Shown: piece by piece, positions 1-7,987 of the stretch
Layout: every line of letters begins with the position of its first letter
Numbering within the stretch: the first letter of the stretch is position 1
Source of the DNA: B46-G9 sp964581175
Lineage (GTDB): Bacteria; Desulfobacterota; DSM-4660; Desulfatiglandales; Desulfatiglandaceae
Direction: 5' to 3'
Assembly: GCA_964581175.1 (NCBI GenBank)
Contig: CAZONI010000062.1
Coordinates: forward strand, 1-22,659
Length of the DNA stretch: 22,659 nucleotides
Program-made: the position numbers and the translations under genes
The notes under the pieces: generated by a model
What the model saw: the letters and a program-made list of their open reading frames with translations, nothing else
Database searches by the model: none
Told to the model about the DNA's origin: nothing

Positions 1-98
1 TCACCCTCTTCAATGGTCATATCGAGTGCATTGACGGCAACATTTTGCCCAAAGTTTTTTCCCAAACCTATTAGCTCAAGAATAGCCATGTGCGTCAT
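1..98 (-). CDS. livG: LIV-type ABC transporter ATP-binding protein (LivG-like), N-terminal fragment
   Basis: Only the first 32 or so codons are visible; the gene runs off the left edge. The reading begins MTHMAILELIGLGKNFGQ and continues to ALDMTIEEG, the usual opening of a LivG-type ATPase just before Walker A, which lies outside the window. The ATG ending at position 98 is preferred because AGGA lies 5 bases upstream; the ATG at 89 in the same frame has no ribosome binding site. It follows livM by 74 bases in the same direction, completing the order livK, livH, livM, livG. The LivG rather than LivF assignment rests on position and the N-terminal pattern, so it is likely but not proven. Confidence 0.8.
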   Translation of the reverse strand, partial: MTHMAILELIGLGKNFGQNVAVNALDMTIEEG

Positions 99-172
99 CT
101 GTATCCTGGCATCTGTAAGGGTCACGCACCTATTTACCGATGCCGTTTGTCATGTTAATTTCAGAGAAAAAG

Positions 173-1156
173 CTATCTATCTTCAACGGTGATCTGTGCC
201 CTCCAAAATTTTCCCTTTGGAATTCCTATACGTGAAGGCAAGCTCTCCAATCCTCCTGGTAAAAAAATCAAAGTCAGAATGATTATAATGCCATACACCA
301 TAGGTACCCAATCAGCAAGCGGCCGAAGTAATTCCCCAATGATGCTCAATACCACCACTCCGAGAATTGGACCGGAAAAGGTCGTTGTTCCACCAAATAC
401 CACCCATACCAAAAGATACAATGTAGTCGAAAAACCGAACTGGTCCGGTTCAATCGCCCATAACCTGTGGGCAAGAAGAACTCCGGCTATGCCCGCAAAA
501 AACGACCCTATTGTAAGAGCCAGCATTTTATAGCGCGCAGTATTGATGCCCATGCTTTTGGCAAGATTTTCTTCAGAATGGATAGTCTTGAAAGTGCTTC
601 CTATTCGGCAAACATCAAGGCGATGCATTATCATCAGGCAAAAAACAGTCACGACGAGAGTCAAGAAATAGTAAGGTATGGCCTCTGCAAAATCTAACCA
701 TTGCACGCCGGGAACGAGCATTGGGGGGGGGACAACCAAGCCCTGATGGCCGCCAAAGGGGATTTTAAACCTAATCCAGCACAAGCGAAGCGCTTCGCCG
801 GCAGCAAATGAAGCCACAAAAAAAGCAAAACCCTCTGTTCTCCGCAGGGGGTAGCTTATCCCTAAGCCAATCAATCCAGCAACCAGGCCGGCCAAAGGCA
901 TCGAAAACCAAAAGGGGATTCCAAGATTGCCGGACATTAGAGCAGTAGCATAGGCTCCCGCCCCCATCATAGGTACATGTGCCAGGGACCACCCGCCTGT
1001 AGTCGTTATGACTCGGAAGCTCACAGCAAGGATAACATTCACCATAAGCATTGTTAAAAAATCAACCTTATAGCCACTCACTACAAAGGGAAGGGCAATC
1101 ATCACGGCCGTCAAAAGAGCAAAGCCTGCTAATTTATTCATACTACTTTTCCGCAT
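173..1156 (-). CDS. livM: LIV-type ABC transporter permease LivM
   Basis: This 327-residue hydrophobic protein is a branched-chain amino acid type (HAAT family) inner-membrane permease. It has about eight to ten membrane segments. The family pattern GGWSLAHVPMMGAGAYATA near residues 54-72 corresponds to the LivM 'G-SLG-AAF-GIGAY' region, and the cytoplasmic coupling region RIGSTFKTIHSEENLAKSMGIN (about 185-206) matches the LivM EAA loop (normally 'RAIREDE-AA-A-GIN'). The first codon overlaps the end of livH by 14 bases, which suggests translational coupling. An ATG five codons later, at 1141, is an alternative start; GAAGGG lies about 10 bases before the upstream ATG. It should pair with the LivH encoded at 1143-2003. 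The transported substrate cannot be read from the sequence. Confidence 0.93.
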   Translation of the reverse strand: MRKSSMNKLAGFALLTAVMIALPFVVSGYKVDFLTMLMVNVILAVSFRVITTTGGWSLAHVPMMGAGAYATALMSGNLGIPFWFSMPLAGLVAGLIGLGISYPLRRTEGFAFFVASFAAGEALRLCWIRFKIPFGGHQGLVVPPPMLVPGVQWLDFAEAIPYYFLTLVVTVFCLMIMHRLDVCRIGSTFKTIHSEENLAKSMGINTARYKMLALTIGSFFAGIAGVLLAHRLWAIEPDQFGFSTTLYLLVWVVFGGTTTFSGPILGVVVLSIIGELLRPLADWVPMVYGIIIILTLIFLPGGLESLPSRIGIPKGKFWRAQITVEDR

Positions 1157-2003
1157 GTGCGACTAACCCTTCAGGCCTGATTGCTAAAAGGACGAGCATT
1201 ACTAATGTGTTTACGAGATTCGCTATGGTTGAATCGAGAAAGGTAGTAATGATAGTGGTCAAAAAGCCAAAAATAATAGACGCATATAACGTCCCTTTTA
1301 TATTCCCAGCCCCGCCGACAATGATGACCACGAAAGCTGTCCAAATCACCGCATGCCCCATATAGGGGTGGACCGACATGATGGGCGCCATCAATCCGCC
1401 GGCCGCACCCGCCATAGCAGATCCAAGAAACATGGCCAGAGCAGCACTTTTACGCGGACTCATGCCATATAACGAAGCGGCTTCAGGATCTTCTGCTGAT
1501 GCCCGTAAGGCCCTCCCAATTTTGAAGTTACCCAGGAAATACCAAAGCGACCCTAATAAGATAACAGTCGCCGGAAAGAGTATAAACCTCTGCCAAGTAG
1601 TTGCGCCCATAAAATGGAGTATCTGGGGATAAGCAGCAGGTACAGGTTTCATTTTGCCGACTCCCCAGATCTCCACGACAGCAACTTGCAGAATAAATAC
1701 TAAACCCACCGACATAATGAAGCCGTTTAGAACATTGCCGCGGGCTCGTCTAAAGATTAGTTTTTCGGAAACTAGTCCCAATATGCCGACCACCAGAATG
1801 GCTACACCAACGGCTACAAAGAAAGGCCAATCTAACAACGCAAAAAGGACCCATACCGTATAAGCACCAACCATATAAAATTCGCCGTGGGCAAAATTGA
1901 CAATATGCATTACCCCAAAAACTAAACTTAAGCCAACGGCAATGAGGGCATAGAAAGAACTTGTCATCAGACCATTCAAAATCATCTGTCCGATAAATTG
2001 CAT
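1143..2003 (-). CDS. livH: LIV-type ABC transporter permease LivH
   Basis: This 286-residue permease has the LivH length and landmarks. The N-terminal helix contains LMTSSFYALIAVGLSLVFGV, followed by the diagnostic VNFAHGEFYMVGAY (about residues 35-48). The coupling loop GRALRASAEDPEAASLYGMS (about 173-192) is typical of the family, and the C-terminus ends in RPEGL. It forms the second membrane subunit with the downstream LivM, whose start overlaps its end. The start at 2003 has a modest purine-rich site (GAAAGAAGA) ahead of it. The gap of 89 bases from the binding-protein gene shows no clear hairpin, so co-transcription is expected. The family is certain; the substrate is unknown. Confidence 0.94.
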   Translation of the reverse strand: MQFIGQMILNGLMTSSFYALIAVGLSLVFGVMHIVNFAHGEFYMVGAYTVWVLFALLDWPFFVAVGVAILVVGILGLVSEKLIFRRARGNVLNGFIMSVGLVFILQVAVVEIWGVGKMKPVPAAYPQILHFMGATTWQRFILFPATVILLGSLWYFLGNFKIGRALRASAEDPEAASLYGMSPRKSAALAMFLGSAMAGAAGGLMAPIMSVHPYMGHAVIWTAFVVIIVGGAGNIKGTLYASIIFGFLTTIITTFLDSTIANLVNTLVMLVLLAIRPEGLVAHAEK

Positions 2004-2092
2004 TACGATCTTCTTTCTTGCCTATTTCCGGCTGTCATTCTTGTATCTAATTTTCCGCACATCACCTGAACAACACAAATCAAATGAACATC

Positions 2093-3343
2093 TCACTTCA
2101 TCATTTTCCACTTTTTAAGGGTCTCATAAAGGATCTTTCTATTTTCGCTTTTCGCCCACCAATGAATAAAATTCTTATGTGCGACAACTTTCGGTTTTGC
2201 ATTTTCAACTTCCGTTATGGGCCAGTCGGGCACAAGCAAATTGTCTATCCCGAAGACATCTGTTCCCCACCAAACCCCGGGGCCAAAAGAATGGGGAACG
2301 GTCTTGGATGCTTTCAGCGCTTTATACACTTTCTCCGAGTTCACACTACCGGCTTTTTCCACACCGTATTTCCACACGTCTAGTCCACCCTTAAATTCCC
2401 AGACAATTTCGGACCAACTGTGGCCGGGAAATCTGGCTTGCCAAGCGTTCCAGAATTCGTGGTGTTCTTCGCTCAACTGTGGGTCATCAAAATCCGGAAA
2501 ATTAGAAACGGCTCCATCCATCCATTTCGCGGGCACTTTGGCTGTTATGGCATGGAAATCCCAACAGGCGGATGTAATACAACCTGTGGTTGCATTCCAG
2601 CCCTGCGTATGAGCCTGTTCAAAGATAAGGGCTTGAAATTCAGGGTACGTTGCTCCAGTGCTTATAATGTCTGGTTTAGTCGCCAAAGCAGCGGTTACTA
2701 TTGGGGCAAAATCAGTAGTTTCTAAGGAAAATGGTTTAGAATATACTACTTCTATCCCTGCCGCCTTAAATCCAGCTTCCGACCAAGCTATGGCAGCCAG
2801 ACCAATCGCATCATCTTGGCAGATAATAGCGGCCGTTTTTGCCTTTGGATGGGCCTCAGCTATGTACTCGGCATCAAGGAGATGGTAAATAGGAAAATTA
2901 TCTGTTACGTCCATCAAATAAGGCCTTTTTTTTGAAATATCAGACGCGATAAGGACAAAAGTCAAAATTTTGTGTTTGGTCAAGAAAGGCTGTGCAACAT
3001 CACTGGTTGGTCCACCCAGCATCAACATGGCCACAACCTTATCTTCCAAGACCAGCTTTCTCGCACCAAGCAGGGCCTTGCTCCCAACTCCTTCATTATC
3101 ATACTTGACTATTTCTACCTTGTATTTCTTGTTCCCAGCCTGAATACCGCCTGCAGAGTTAATCCTGTCGAGCCAAATGCTGACGCCTTCCAAACCAGGA
3201 AGACCCCAAGCAGCTGAGGGGCCTGAAAGTGGAGCATTGAAACCAATTTTCACGGTCTCAGCAGCAAATATCTGCTGATCGCTGGTTGTCCAGATCCCCG
3301 CCACGATCACCAAAGCCAACAAAACCAAGAATACTTTTTTCAT
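2093..3343 (-). CDS. livK: LIV-type periplasmic substrate-binding protein
   Basis: A 416-residue Peripla_BP_6/LivK-type binding protein for the transporter encoded just downstream. A signal peptide is visible: MKK, a hydrophobic core, and likely cleavage after IFAA. The mature protein opens with ETVKIGFNAPLSGPSAAWG, the typical first strand of the fold, followed by GVSIWLDRINSAGGI, the usual 'A-N-AGGI' segment. The start is well supported by GGGAGGGG five bases upstream. It is the first gene of an operon that follows a candidate sigma54 promoter at 3841-3855, leaving a leader of nearly 500 bases. Family members bind amino acids, amides, urea, aromatic acids or other small organics, so no ligand is assigned. 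It is clearly different from the second binding protein at 17023-18255. Confidence 0.92.
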   Translation of the reverse strand: MKKVFLVLLALVIVAGIWTTSDQQIFAAETVKIGFNAPLSGPSAAWGLPGLEGVSIWLDRINSAGGIQAGNKKYKVEIVKYDNEGVGSKALLGARKLVLEDKVVAMLMLGGPTSDVAQPFLTKHKILTFVLIASDISKKRPYLMDVTDNFPIYHLLDAEYIAEAHPKAKTAAIICQDDAIGLAAIAWSEAGFKAAGIEVVYSKPFSLETTDFAPIVTAALATKPDIISTGATYPEFQALIFEQAHTQGWNATTGCITSACWDFHAITAKVPAKWMDGAVSNFPDFDDPQLSEEHHEFWNAWQARFPGHSWSEIVWEFKGGLDVWKYGVEKAGSVNSEKVYKALKASKTVPHSFGPGVWWGTDVFGIDNLLVPDWPITEVENAKPKVVAHKNFIHWWAKSENRKILYETLKKWKMMK

Positions 3344-3840
3344 GCCAACCCCTCCCTGTAAAAAATTATAGTGTTATGACAAATGCCTCAGCCTACCGCT
3401 CCGTTACAACTGCGTTATTCCCAATACTTCGTCCGCAAATTCATCCTTTACTGGATCCAGAAAGGACAGAATTGTAGTTCTCCTCAGAGATGGAAAGTAA
3501 ACTGGCAACCACGAGTGCGCGTGCGGAATCTCAACACAGCAGCTCCAGAAAAGACAATGATGTGCGAGAACAAATCATGAAATGGGTCGTAAGCCTGAAG
3601 CAGTCTTATGGGCCAGTTTTTCGTTTAGCAACATAGCCGCGTCTTAGAGACTATAATTGCCAAACACGTGAAGCTGGTATCAACTGTCTCTAATCGGTTA
3701 AATGCATCACCTGAACTCTTACCTGTTCAGGGCTTCAGCAGCCTAGATGTTTGCAAAATCGCACATTTTCCACATGCATCCAAACTGTCTCAGTCTCACA
3801 AAATAGGAGCTCAAAGGAAAGATCGATCAGTATATGCTAA
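3344..3840 (-). other. Long leader/intergenic region ahead of livK
   Basis: No convincing gene is present on either strand; short plus-strand readings here lack homology features. If transcription starts from the sigma54-like site at 3841-3855, all of this is 5' leader of the livK operon. A 7-bp stem, CCTGAAC (3710-3716) with GTTCAGG (3725-3731) and an 8-base loop, is the only compact hairpin seen; no T-run follows it, so it is not a terminator. No known riboswitch is recognised. Confidence 0.5.
3710..3731 (-). other. Small perfect hairpin in livK leader
   Basis: CCTGAAC and GTTCAGG pair over 7 bp around an 8-base loop. It lies about 370 bases upstream of the livK start and inside the predicted leader RNA. 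Its function is unknown, and chance occurrence is possible. Confidence 0.35.
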
Positions 3841-3855
3841 GCAAGAATCGAGCCA
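3841..3855 (-). promoter_or_regulatory. Candidate sigma54 (-24/-12) promoter for the livK operon
   Basis: On the minus strand the sequence reads TGGCTCG-ATTC-TTGC. This matches the sigma54 consensus TGGCACG-N4-TTGC at all but one position, with the essential GG and GC dinucleotides separated by exactly 10 bases. It points toward livK, and initiation would fall near position 3829. A gene for a sigma54-dependent activator lies immediately upstream (4116-5525), which makes the assignment much stronger than the motif alone. The long distance to the livK start codon (about 485 bases) is the main reservation. Confidence 0.72.
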
Positions 3856-3997
3856 GAGGAAAATGATCCTGAAATTCACCATGTCTGCAGAGAATCCGTA
3901 GAGCCATCTTATTGATATGTTAATCAAAACATATGTCCTCAGAGAATTTGGAAATGACGAGCGGGCAAAATCGATAACGAGGCTTGCCGTTGATGAT

Positions 3998-4109
3998 TAT
4001 TCATTTATGAATATTTCTTGTGATTAAAAGCTCCTTAGTCACGCCAAGAAGGGAATATGCAATAATGAATATTATGCATTGTCGCATGCATATGCAATTT
4101 TATGAATAT
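3998..4109. promoter_or_regulatory. Candidate activator-binding (UAS) repeat array
   Basis: The motif ATGAATAT occurs three times, at 4007-4014, 4065-4072 and 4102-4109. The first is half of a palindrome, TATTCAT-TT-ATGAATA (3998-4013). The other two sit in longer direct repeats, each starting ATATGCAAT (4055-4072 and 4090-4109). A perfect TGCATATGCA palindrome lies at 4087-4096. The block is about 140-255 bases upstream of the sigma54-like promoter, the usual position of enhancer sites for NtrC-type activators, and ends 7 bases from the activator gene's stop codon. Binding is inferred, not shown. Confidence 0.5.
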
Positions 4110-4115
4110 CGGATT

Positions 4116-5525
4116 TCAGCAGCTCTTTTGAAGGCTATGTTTCTGGATTTTCCTTGCGACCGTCGGCTGACTCACTCCTAGAAAATCAGCGAGTTCCACC
4201 TGAGTCTTGCATATTTTCTTGGCATTTTCAATAACTTCTCGTTCGACCTTTTCCATTGCTTGCTTCAAAGAAAATTGAAACAAGACGCTCCTATCAGTTC
4301 CTGATGGGGACATGATAACACTTTCAATGATTTGTCGCGGAATATCTTCCTTATAAATAACCGATTCTTGCGCCAGAACCACTAGGCGCTCAACAAGATT
4401 AGAAAGCTCACGTATATTGCCGGGAAATAAGTATTGACACAGCAGGTCAGCAACTTCCCTGTCCAGGGAAAGCGACTTTCCATACTGCACATTGTAACGT
4501 TCCAAAAAATAGGATAAAAGCAGAGGAATGTCTTCCCTTCTCTTCCGTAGGGGCGGAATTTCTATGGGGACAATGTTGATCCTGAAAAAGAGGTCCTCTC
4601 TGAACTGTTTCTTTTTCACCAAGGCATGAATGTTACGGTTCGATGCAACAATAATTCTCACATCAATCTTCCTGGTGACGGTATCGCCGACTCGCTTGAT
4701 TTTTTCGCTGTCAAGAAAATGGAGTATTTTTACCTGGAGATCCTGCGGCATTTCTGTGATCTCATCCAAAAACAGTGTCCCCTTATCCGCCATTTCGAAC
4801 ATCCCTGGCTTCCCCTCATTTTTGGCGCCGGTAAAGGCTCCCTTAACATATCCGAACAGTTCGCTTTCAAGAAGCGTCGCGGGGATTGCCCCGCAGTTTA
4901 CATGGATGAATGGGCCTTTCCGCCTATCGGAATATTCATGTATCAAGCGGGCAATCCGGCTCTTACCTACTCCCGATTCACCCTGGAGGAAAACGGTGAC
5001 GCCAACCTCCGAAACCTTTTGGATCATTTCATAGGCTTTTCTCATCTCCTTGCTGCAAAAAACAAGGCCTTCTTTTTCTTCCATCTCCTTGTCGAGTACC
5101 TCTTGCAGCTTTTGTCGGTACTTTTTGGACATTTCCCGGCTCTCTTCGAGTTCCTCCTTGAGGTGGATCAATTCAGTGATGTCCCGATCATTTACAACAA
5201 TATAGGTTAATACATTATCAACAAAAATAGGGTTACCTGTTACCAGTAAGTTTTTACCATTTTTTTCCTTTTGTAACATTGAAAGCCTTCTTTTCGTCTT
5301 TATAACTTCAAGCGTTACCGATCTATCAAAAAAACCTCTTGCAACCAAATCTTTCACATTTTTTCCAACAACCTGGTCCGCGGAAATGCTGTTTATCTTC
5401 TCCGATGCTCGATTGATTTTCAAAACCTGCCCTTCGGCGTTACAAATCCAAAGGCCGTCAAATGACGATTCTATAACGGCATTCAGAATATCGGCATGAT
5501 GGTCAATTTGCAGAGTTGCTTGCAT
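4116..5525 (-). CDS. Sigma54-dependent transcriptional activator (PAS-AAA+-Fis HTH)
   Basis: A 469-residue enhancer-binding protein. Residues about 12-117 form a PAS sensor domain (ESSFDGLWICNAEG near its start, DRDIT at its end), followed by a coiled-coil linker rich in E, K and R. The AAA+ domain carries Walker A GESGVGKS (182-189), the sigma54-contact loop GAFTGA (229-234), Walker B LFLDE (251-255) and the PGNIREL segment. The C-terminal helix-turn-helix TQVELADFLGVSQPTVARKI is Fis-type, resembling the TyrR/RocR class of anaerobe regulators. The ATG ending at 5525 is chosen over an upstream ATG at 5549 because AAAGGAG lies 6 bases before it. There is no receiver domain, so it probably senses a small molecule or redox cue through PAS. 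The adjacent sigma54-like promoter makes the downstream liv operon its likely target. Confidence 0.93.
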   Translation of the reverse strand: MQATLQIDHHADILNAVIESSFDGLWICNAEGQVLKINRASEKINSISADQVVGKNVKDLVARGFFDRSVTLEVIKTKRRLSMLQKEKNGKNLLVTGNPIFVDNVLTYIVVNDRDITELIHLKEELEESREMSKKYRQKLQEVLDKEMEEKEGLVFCSKEMRKAYEMIQKVSEVGVTVFLQGESGVGKSRIARLIHEYSDRRKGPFIHVNCGAIPATLLESELFGYVKGAFTGAKNEGKPGMFEMADKGTLFLDEITEMPQDLQVKILHFLDSEKIKRVGDTVTRKIDVRIIVASNRNIHALVKKKQFREDLFFRINIVPIEIPPLRKRREDIPLLLSYFLERYNVQYGKSLSLDREVADLLCQYLFPGNIRELSNLVERLVVLAQESVIYKEDIPRQIIESVIMSPSGTDRSVLFQFSLKQAMEKVEREVIENAKKICKTQVELADFLGVSQPTVARKIQKHSLQKSC

Positions 5526-5835
5526 GCCGTTCTCCTTTCTCTTCAGCATATAGATTCAAGGCCCTTTCCTCGTCCTCGTCTTGGAAAAAGGCGAACAACC
5601 GAAACCAACCCGGTGATAGAGCGTTTACATGAATCCGTCCTCTCGCCTTAGAAAGATTAATAGATCATTGGATGTGACGATGGCAAGTGCAAAAACCGCT
5701 TTGCTGCTTTAATGCGATCTGCATGTCTTCACAGGAATACCGCGGAGAAGGGAGATCGATAACCCGAACGGCGATTCGGACTCTGGCAGGGAGTCTATGT
5801 CCGTCGCTCGGATTATCAGAAGATGAAGAAGCGGT
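5526..5835 (-). other. Intergenic region between potD and the activator gene
   Basis: No gene is supported here. No classical stem plus T-run terminator for potD is apparent. AAGCGGTTT at 5829-5837 (covering the potD stop codon) and AAACCGCTT at 5693-5701 are complementary but about 130 bases apart, so they are unlikely to form a functional stem. Confidence 0.5.
5657..5686 (-). promoter_or_regulatory. Weak candidate sigma70 promoter for the activator gene
   Basis: On the minus strand, TTGCCA (5686-5681) and TATTAA (5662-5657) are separated by 18 bases, about 130 bases ahead of the activator start codon. Both hexamers match only partly, so this is a suggestion only. Confidence 0.22.
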
Positions 5836-6888
5836 TTAGTGTGACTTTGCCCGGGTCCATGCCTGGTCAACGATTTGGGTGTCTTTACCAAGGTCCTTGG
5901 TGAATTCAAGGGTCTTCATGATCTCAGGAGTCGGCCACACGCCGGGATTGGCCAGGTCTTCCTTATCCAGGAACGGCATGGCCGCCTCGTTGGGCGTGGC
6001 ATAATGATTGTAATTGGAGAGCGAAGCGCCGACCTTGGGGTCCAGGATCCAGTTGATCCACTTGTGAGCCGCGTCCGGATGGGGCGCCTCGGCCGGGATA
6101 CACATGCTGTCGAGCCAGATTTCGCTCCCTTCTTTCGGCACCACAAATCCCAGGTTTTTCGGGTCTTCGGCCATGGCCTGGATCGCGTCTCCGTTGTAGA
6201 CGATCGCCGCTGCCGCCGCGTTGGCCACCACATCATTTTTTCCACCAACGCCCCCCTTGAAACCCAGGCAGGAAGGTCTTTTCTTTGTCTGGATGAGCAA
6301 ATCGGATGCGGCCTTGAGTTCTTTCGGAACGACGCTGTTGAAATCATATCCCAGATAGCGCTGGGTAATGCCCATCATCTCCCGCACGGAGTCCAGGAGA
6401 CAGAAAGGTCCGGGATCCCGCTTCGGGTCAAAAAGGATGGCCCAGGACTGGACGTCGGCATCCTTGATTCTGTCCTTCCGATACATGAGGCCGACCGTCC
6501 CCCACTGCCAGCCCACGGAGTATTTGTTTCCCGGATCAAACGTGGTGTTCCTGAACCTGGCGCCAAGGTTCTTCAGGTTGGGGATCTTGGAGTGGTCCAG
6601 GGGCTGGAGCAGTTTAAGTTTGATCATGCTGGGCATGATGTAGTCGGAGGGCACCACGATATCATAGAGGCTCACTCCGCCTGCCTGCAGCTTGGCCAGC
6701 ATCTCTTCGTTGGATTCATACAAGTCCAGATGGACCTTGATTCCGGTCGCCTCTTCAAAGGCCTTGGGCATGTTCACCTCATCCATATACTCGGACCAGA
6801 TGAATATCTTGAGTTCCTTGTCCGCGGCAAGGGCTGTTCCCCCAAAAGCAACAAAAAATGCTACCAATAACACCGTCAGTTTTTTCAT
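5836..6888 (-). CDS. potD: Spermidine/putrescine-type periplasmic binding protein PotD
   Basis: A 350-residue extracellular solute-binding protein of the PotD/PotF family. The signal peptide is clear (MKK, hydrophobic core, cleavage after GTALA). The mature protein begins ADKELKIFIWSEYMDEVNMP, closely matching the 'L-I-NW--Y' opening of polyamine-binding proteins, followed by FEEATGIKVHLDLYESNEEMLAKL. The segment DIVVPSDYIMPSMIKLKLL is the usual 'D--VPSDY-V--M---GLL' motif. The start has an AAGGAGAAGGAAG site directly ahead. It is the final gene of the potABC group but is separated from potC by 307 bases with repeats, so it may have its own promoter or higher mRNA stability, as is common for binding proteins. 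Polyamine binding is likely; putrescine versus spermidine cannot be decided here. Confidence 0.93.
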   Translation of the reverse strand: MKKLTVLLVAFFVAFGGTALAADKELKIFIWSEYMDEVNMPKAFEEATGIKVHLDLYESNEEMLAKLQAGGVSLYDIVVPSDYIMPSMIKLKLLQPLDHSKIPNLKNLGARFRNTTFDPGNKYSVGWQWGTVGLMYRKDRIKDADVQSWAILFDPKRDPGPFCLLDSVREMMGITQRYLGYDFNSVVPKELKAASDLLIQTKKRPSCLGFKGGVGGKNDVVANAAAAAIVYNGDAIQAMAEDPKNLGFVVPKEGSEIWLDSMCIPAEAPHPDAAHKWINWILDPKVGASLSNYNHYATPNEAAMPFLDKEDLANPGVWPTPEIMKTLEFTKDLGKDTQIVDQAWTRAKSH

Positions 6889-7195
6889 CTTCCTTCTCCT
6901 TTCTTCTTTGAATTACCCCCTAAACACCCCACCTGATATACCGAAATGCCCAGATGTCAAACGAAATGCAAACGTTCCTATGACAAAATATATGCTACCC
7001 ACCTGCCTGCTGCAGCTATGGAAGATCGAAGAAGTCACAGCGGTGAGAGCTTCCCGTTCGCTTCGTCATTTGACATTTGACATTGATTTGACATTTCGAT
7101 TTTGGAATTTGACATTAAATGCGACTGCAACGTGAATTCTTGCCTATTTTAAACGCAAACTTATTTACAACGTGTTGACGGTCCTCCTCAGTATT
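6889..7195 (-). repeat. potC-potD intergenic region with TTTGACAT/ATGTCAAA repeats
   Basis: This 307-base gap holds four direct copies of TTTGACAT on the plus strand (7069-7076, 7076-7083, 7087-7094, 7108-7115) and one inverted copy, ATGTCAAA (6954-6961). The inverted copy could pair with the direct ones. Related copies sit ahead of potA (9961-9968, and ATGTCAAG at 9975-9982). No gene is seen. The motif contains TTGACA, so the copy read on the minus strand at 6961-6954 could act as a -35 for potD, with TATCAG 16 bases on, but this is weak. Confidence 0.6.
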
Positions 7196-7987
7196 TCATT
7201 TTTTCCGCGTGAACCGTTCCATGCCGATGATCAGGATGACCGTAGTCAACAGGACAAGGGTGGACAGGGCATGGATCTGGGGGGTTACCCCCCGCCGCAC
7301 CGCCGCAAAGATAAAGAGCGGCAGCGTTACCGAGTCGGGACCGGCGGTAAAGAAGCTGATGACGAAGTCATCCAGCGACAGAGTAAAGGCCAGCATGGCC
7401 CCTGCCACGATCCCCGGGATCAGAAGCGGGAGCATCACCCGCCTCAAGAGATACGGGGTGGTGGCGAAAAGGTCGCGCGCCGCTTCTTCCACGTCTCTTC
7501 CGATGCTCACTAAACGGCTGCGCACCACGAGGGCCACAAAGGACACCTGAAAAGTAATGTGCCCGATGATCATATTGAGTAGCCCCGGCTCGAACAGAGA
7601 GGAGAGCGCGCGCAGGAGCCCGAAGGCCACCACCAGCGCTGCAGCGAAAATGATGTCCGGGACCACGACCGGCAGATGCAGGAGAAGGTCAAACGTTGTG
7701 CCCACCCTCTTTGTCCAGGGAAACCGGTCCATGCCGATCGCCAAGGCGGTTCCCAGAATGGTCGCCACCACGGTGGACACCACCGCCAGGACCAGGCTGT
7801 TCCATGCCGCGTTCAGGATGATGTCATTATGCATGAGCTTGACGTACCAGTCCAGGGTAAAACCACGCCACGCCAGCCCGTAACGCGTGGCGTTGACGGA
7901 AAATATGGCCACGGCAATCAGGGGCACATACATGAACGCAAAAGTGATCATGGCAAGCGAGGTCACCGCCGGATGGAGCCTTCTCAT
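7196..7987 (-). CDS. potC: Polyamine ABC transporter permease PotC
   Basis: A 263-residue inner-membrane permease of the PotC type with six predicted membrane segments. The coupling loop VEEAARDLFATTPYLLRRVMLPLLIPGI (about residues 166-193) is the classical EAA motif of binding-protein-dependent permeases. LSLDDFVISFFTAGP (about 204-218) is a PotC/PotI hallmark. The start ATG overlaps the potB stop in an ATGA arrangement, indicating translational coupling. It works with PotB as the membrane heterodimer driven by PotA. The length is normal for the family and no damage is seen. Confidence 0.95.
   Translation of the reverse strand: MRRLHPAVTSLAMITFAFMYVPLIAVAIFSVNATRYGLAWRGFTLDWYVKLMHNDIILNAAWNSLVLAVVSTVVATILGTALAIGMDRFPWTKRVGTTFDLLLHLPVVVPDIIFAAALVVAFGLLRALSSLFEPGLLNMIIGHITFQVSFVALVVRSRLVSIGRDVEEAARDLFATTPYLLRRVMLPLLIPGIVAGAMLAFTLSLDDFVISFFTAGPDSVTLPLFIFAAVRRGVTPQIHALSTLVLLTTVILIIGMERFTRKK

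Noticed and set aside
3668..3901. 77-codon plus-strand reading in the livK leader region
   Set aside because: It overlaps the sigma54-like promoter, has no convincing ribosome binding site or domain features, and looks like chance.
5693..5837. Complementary AAACCGCTT and AAGCGGTTT around the potD end as a terminator
   Set aside because: The arms are about 130 bases apart with no compact stem, so a terminator is not supported.
5875..6870. 331-codon open frame on the plus strand
   Set aside because: It lies opposite potD, has no recognisable domain, and arises from the codon bias of the GC-rich potD gene.
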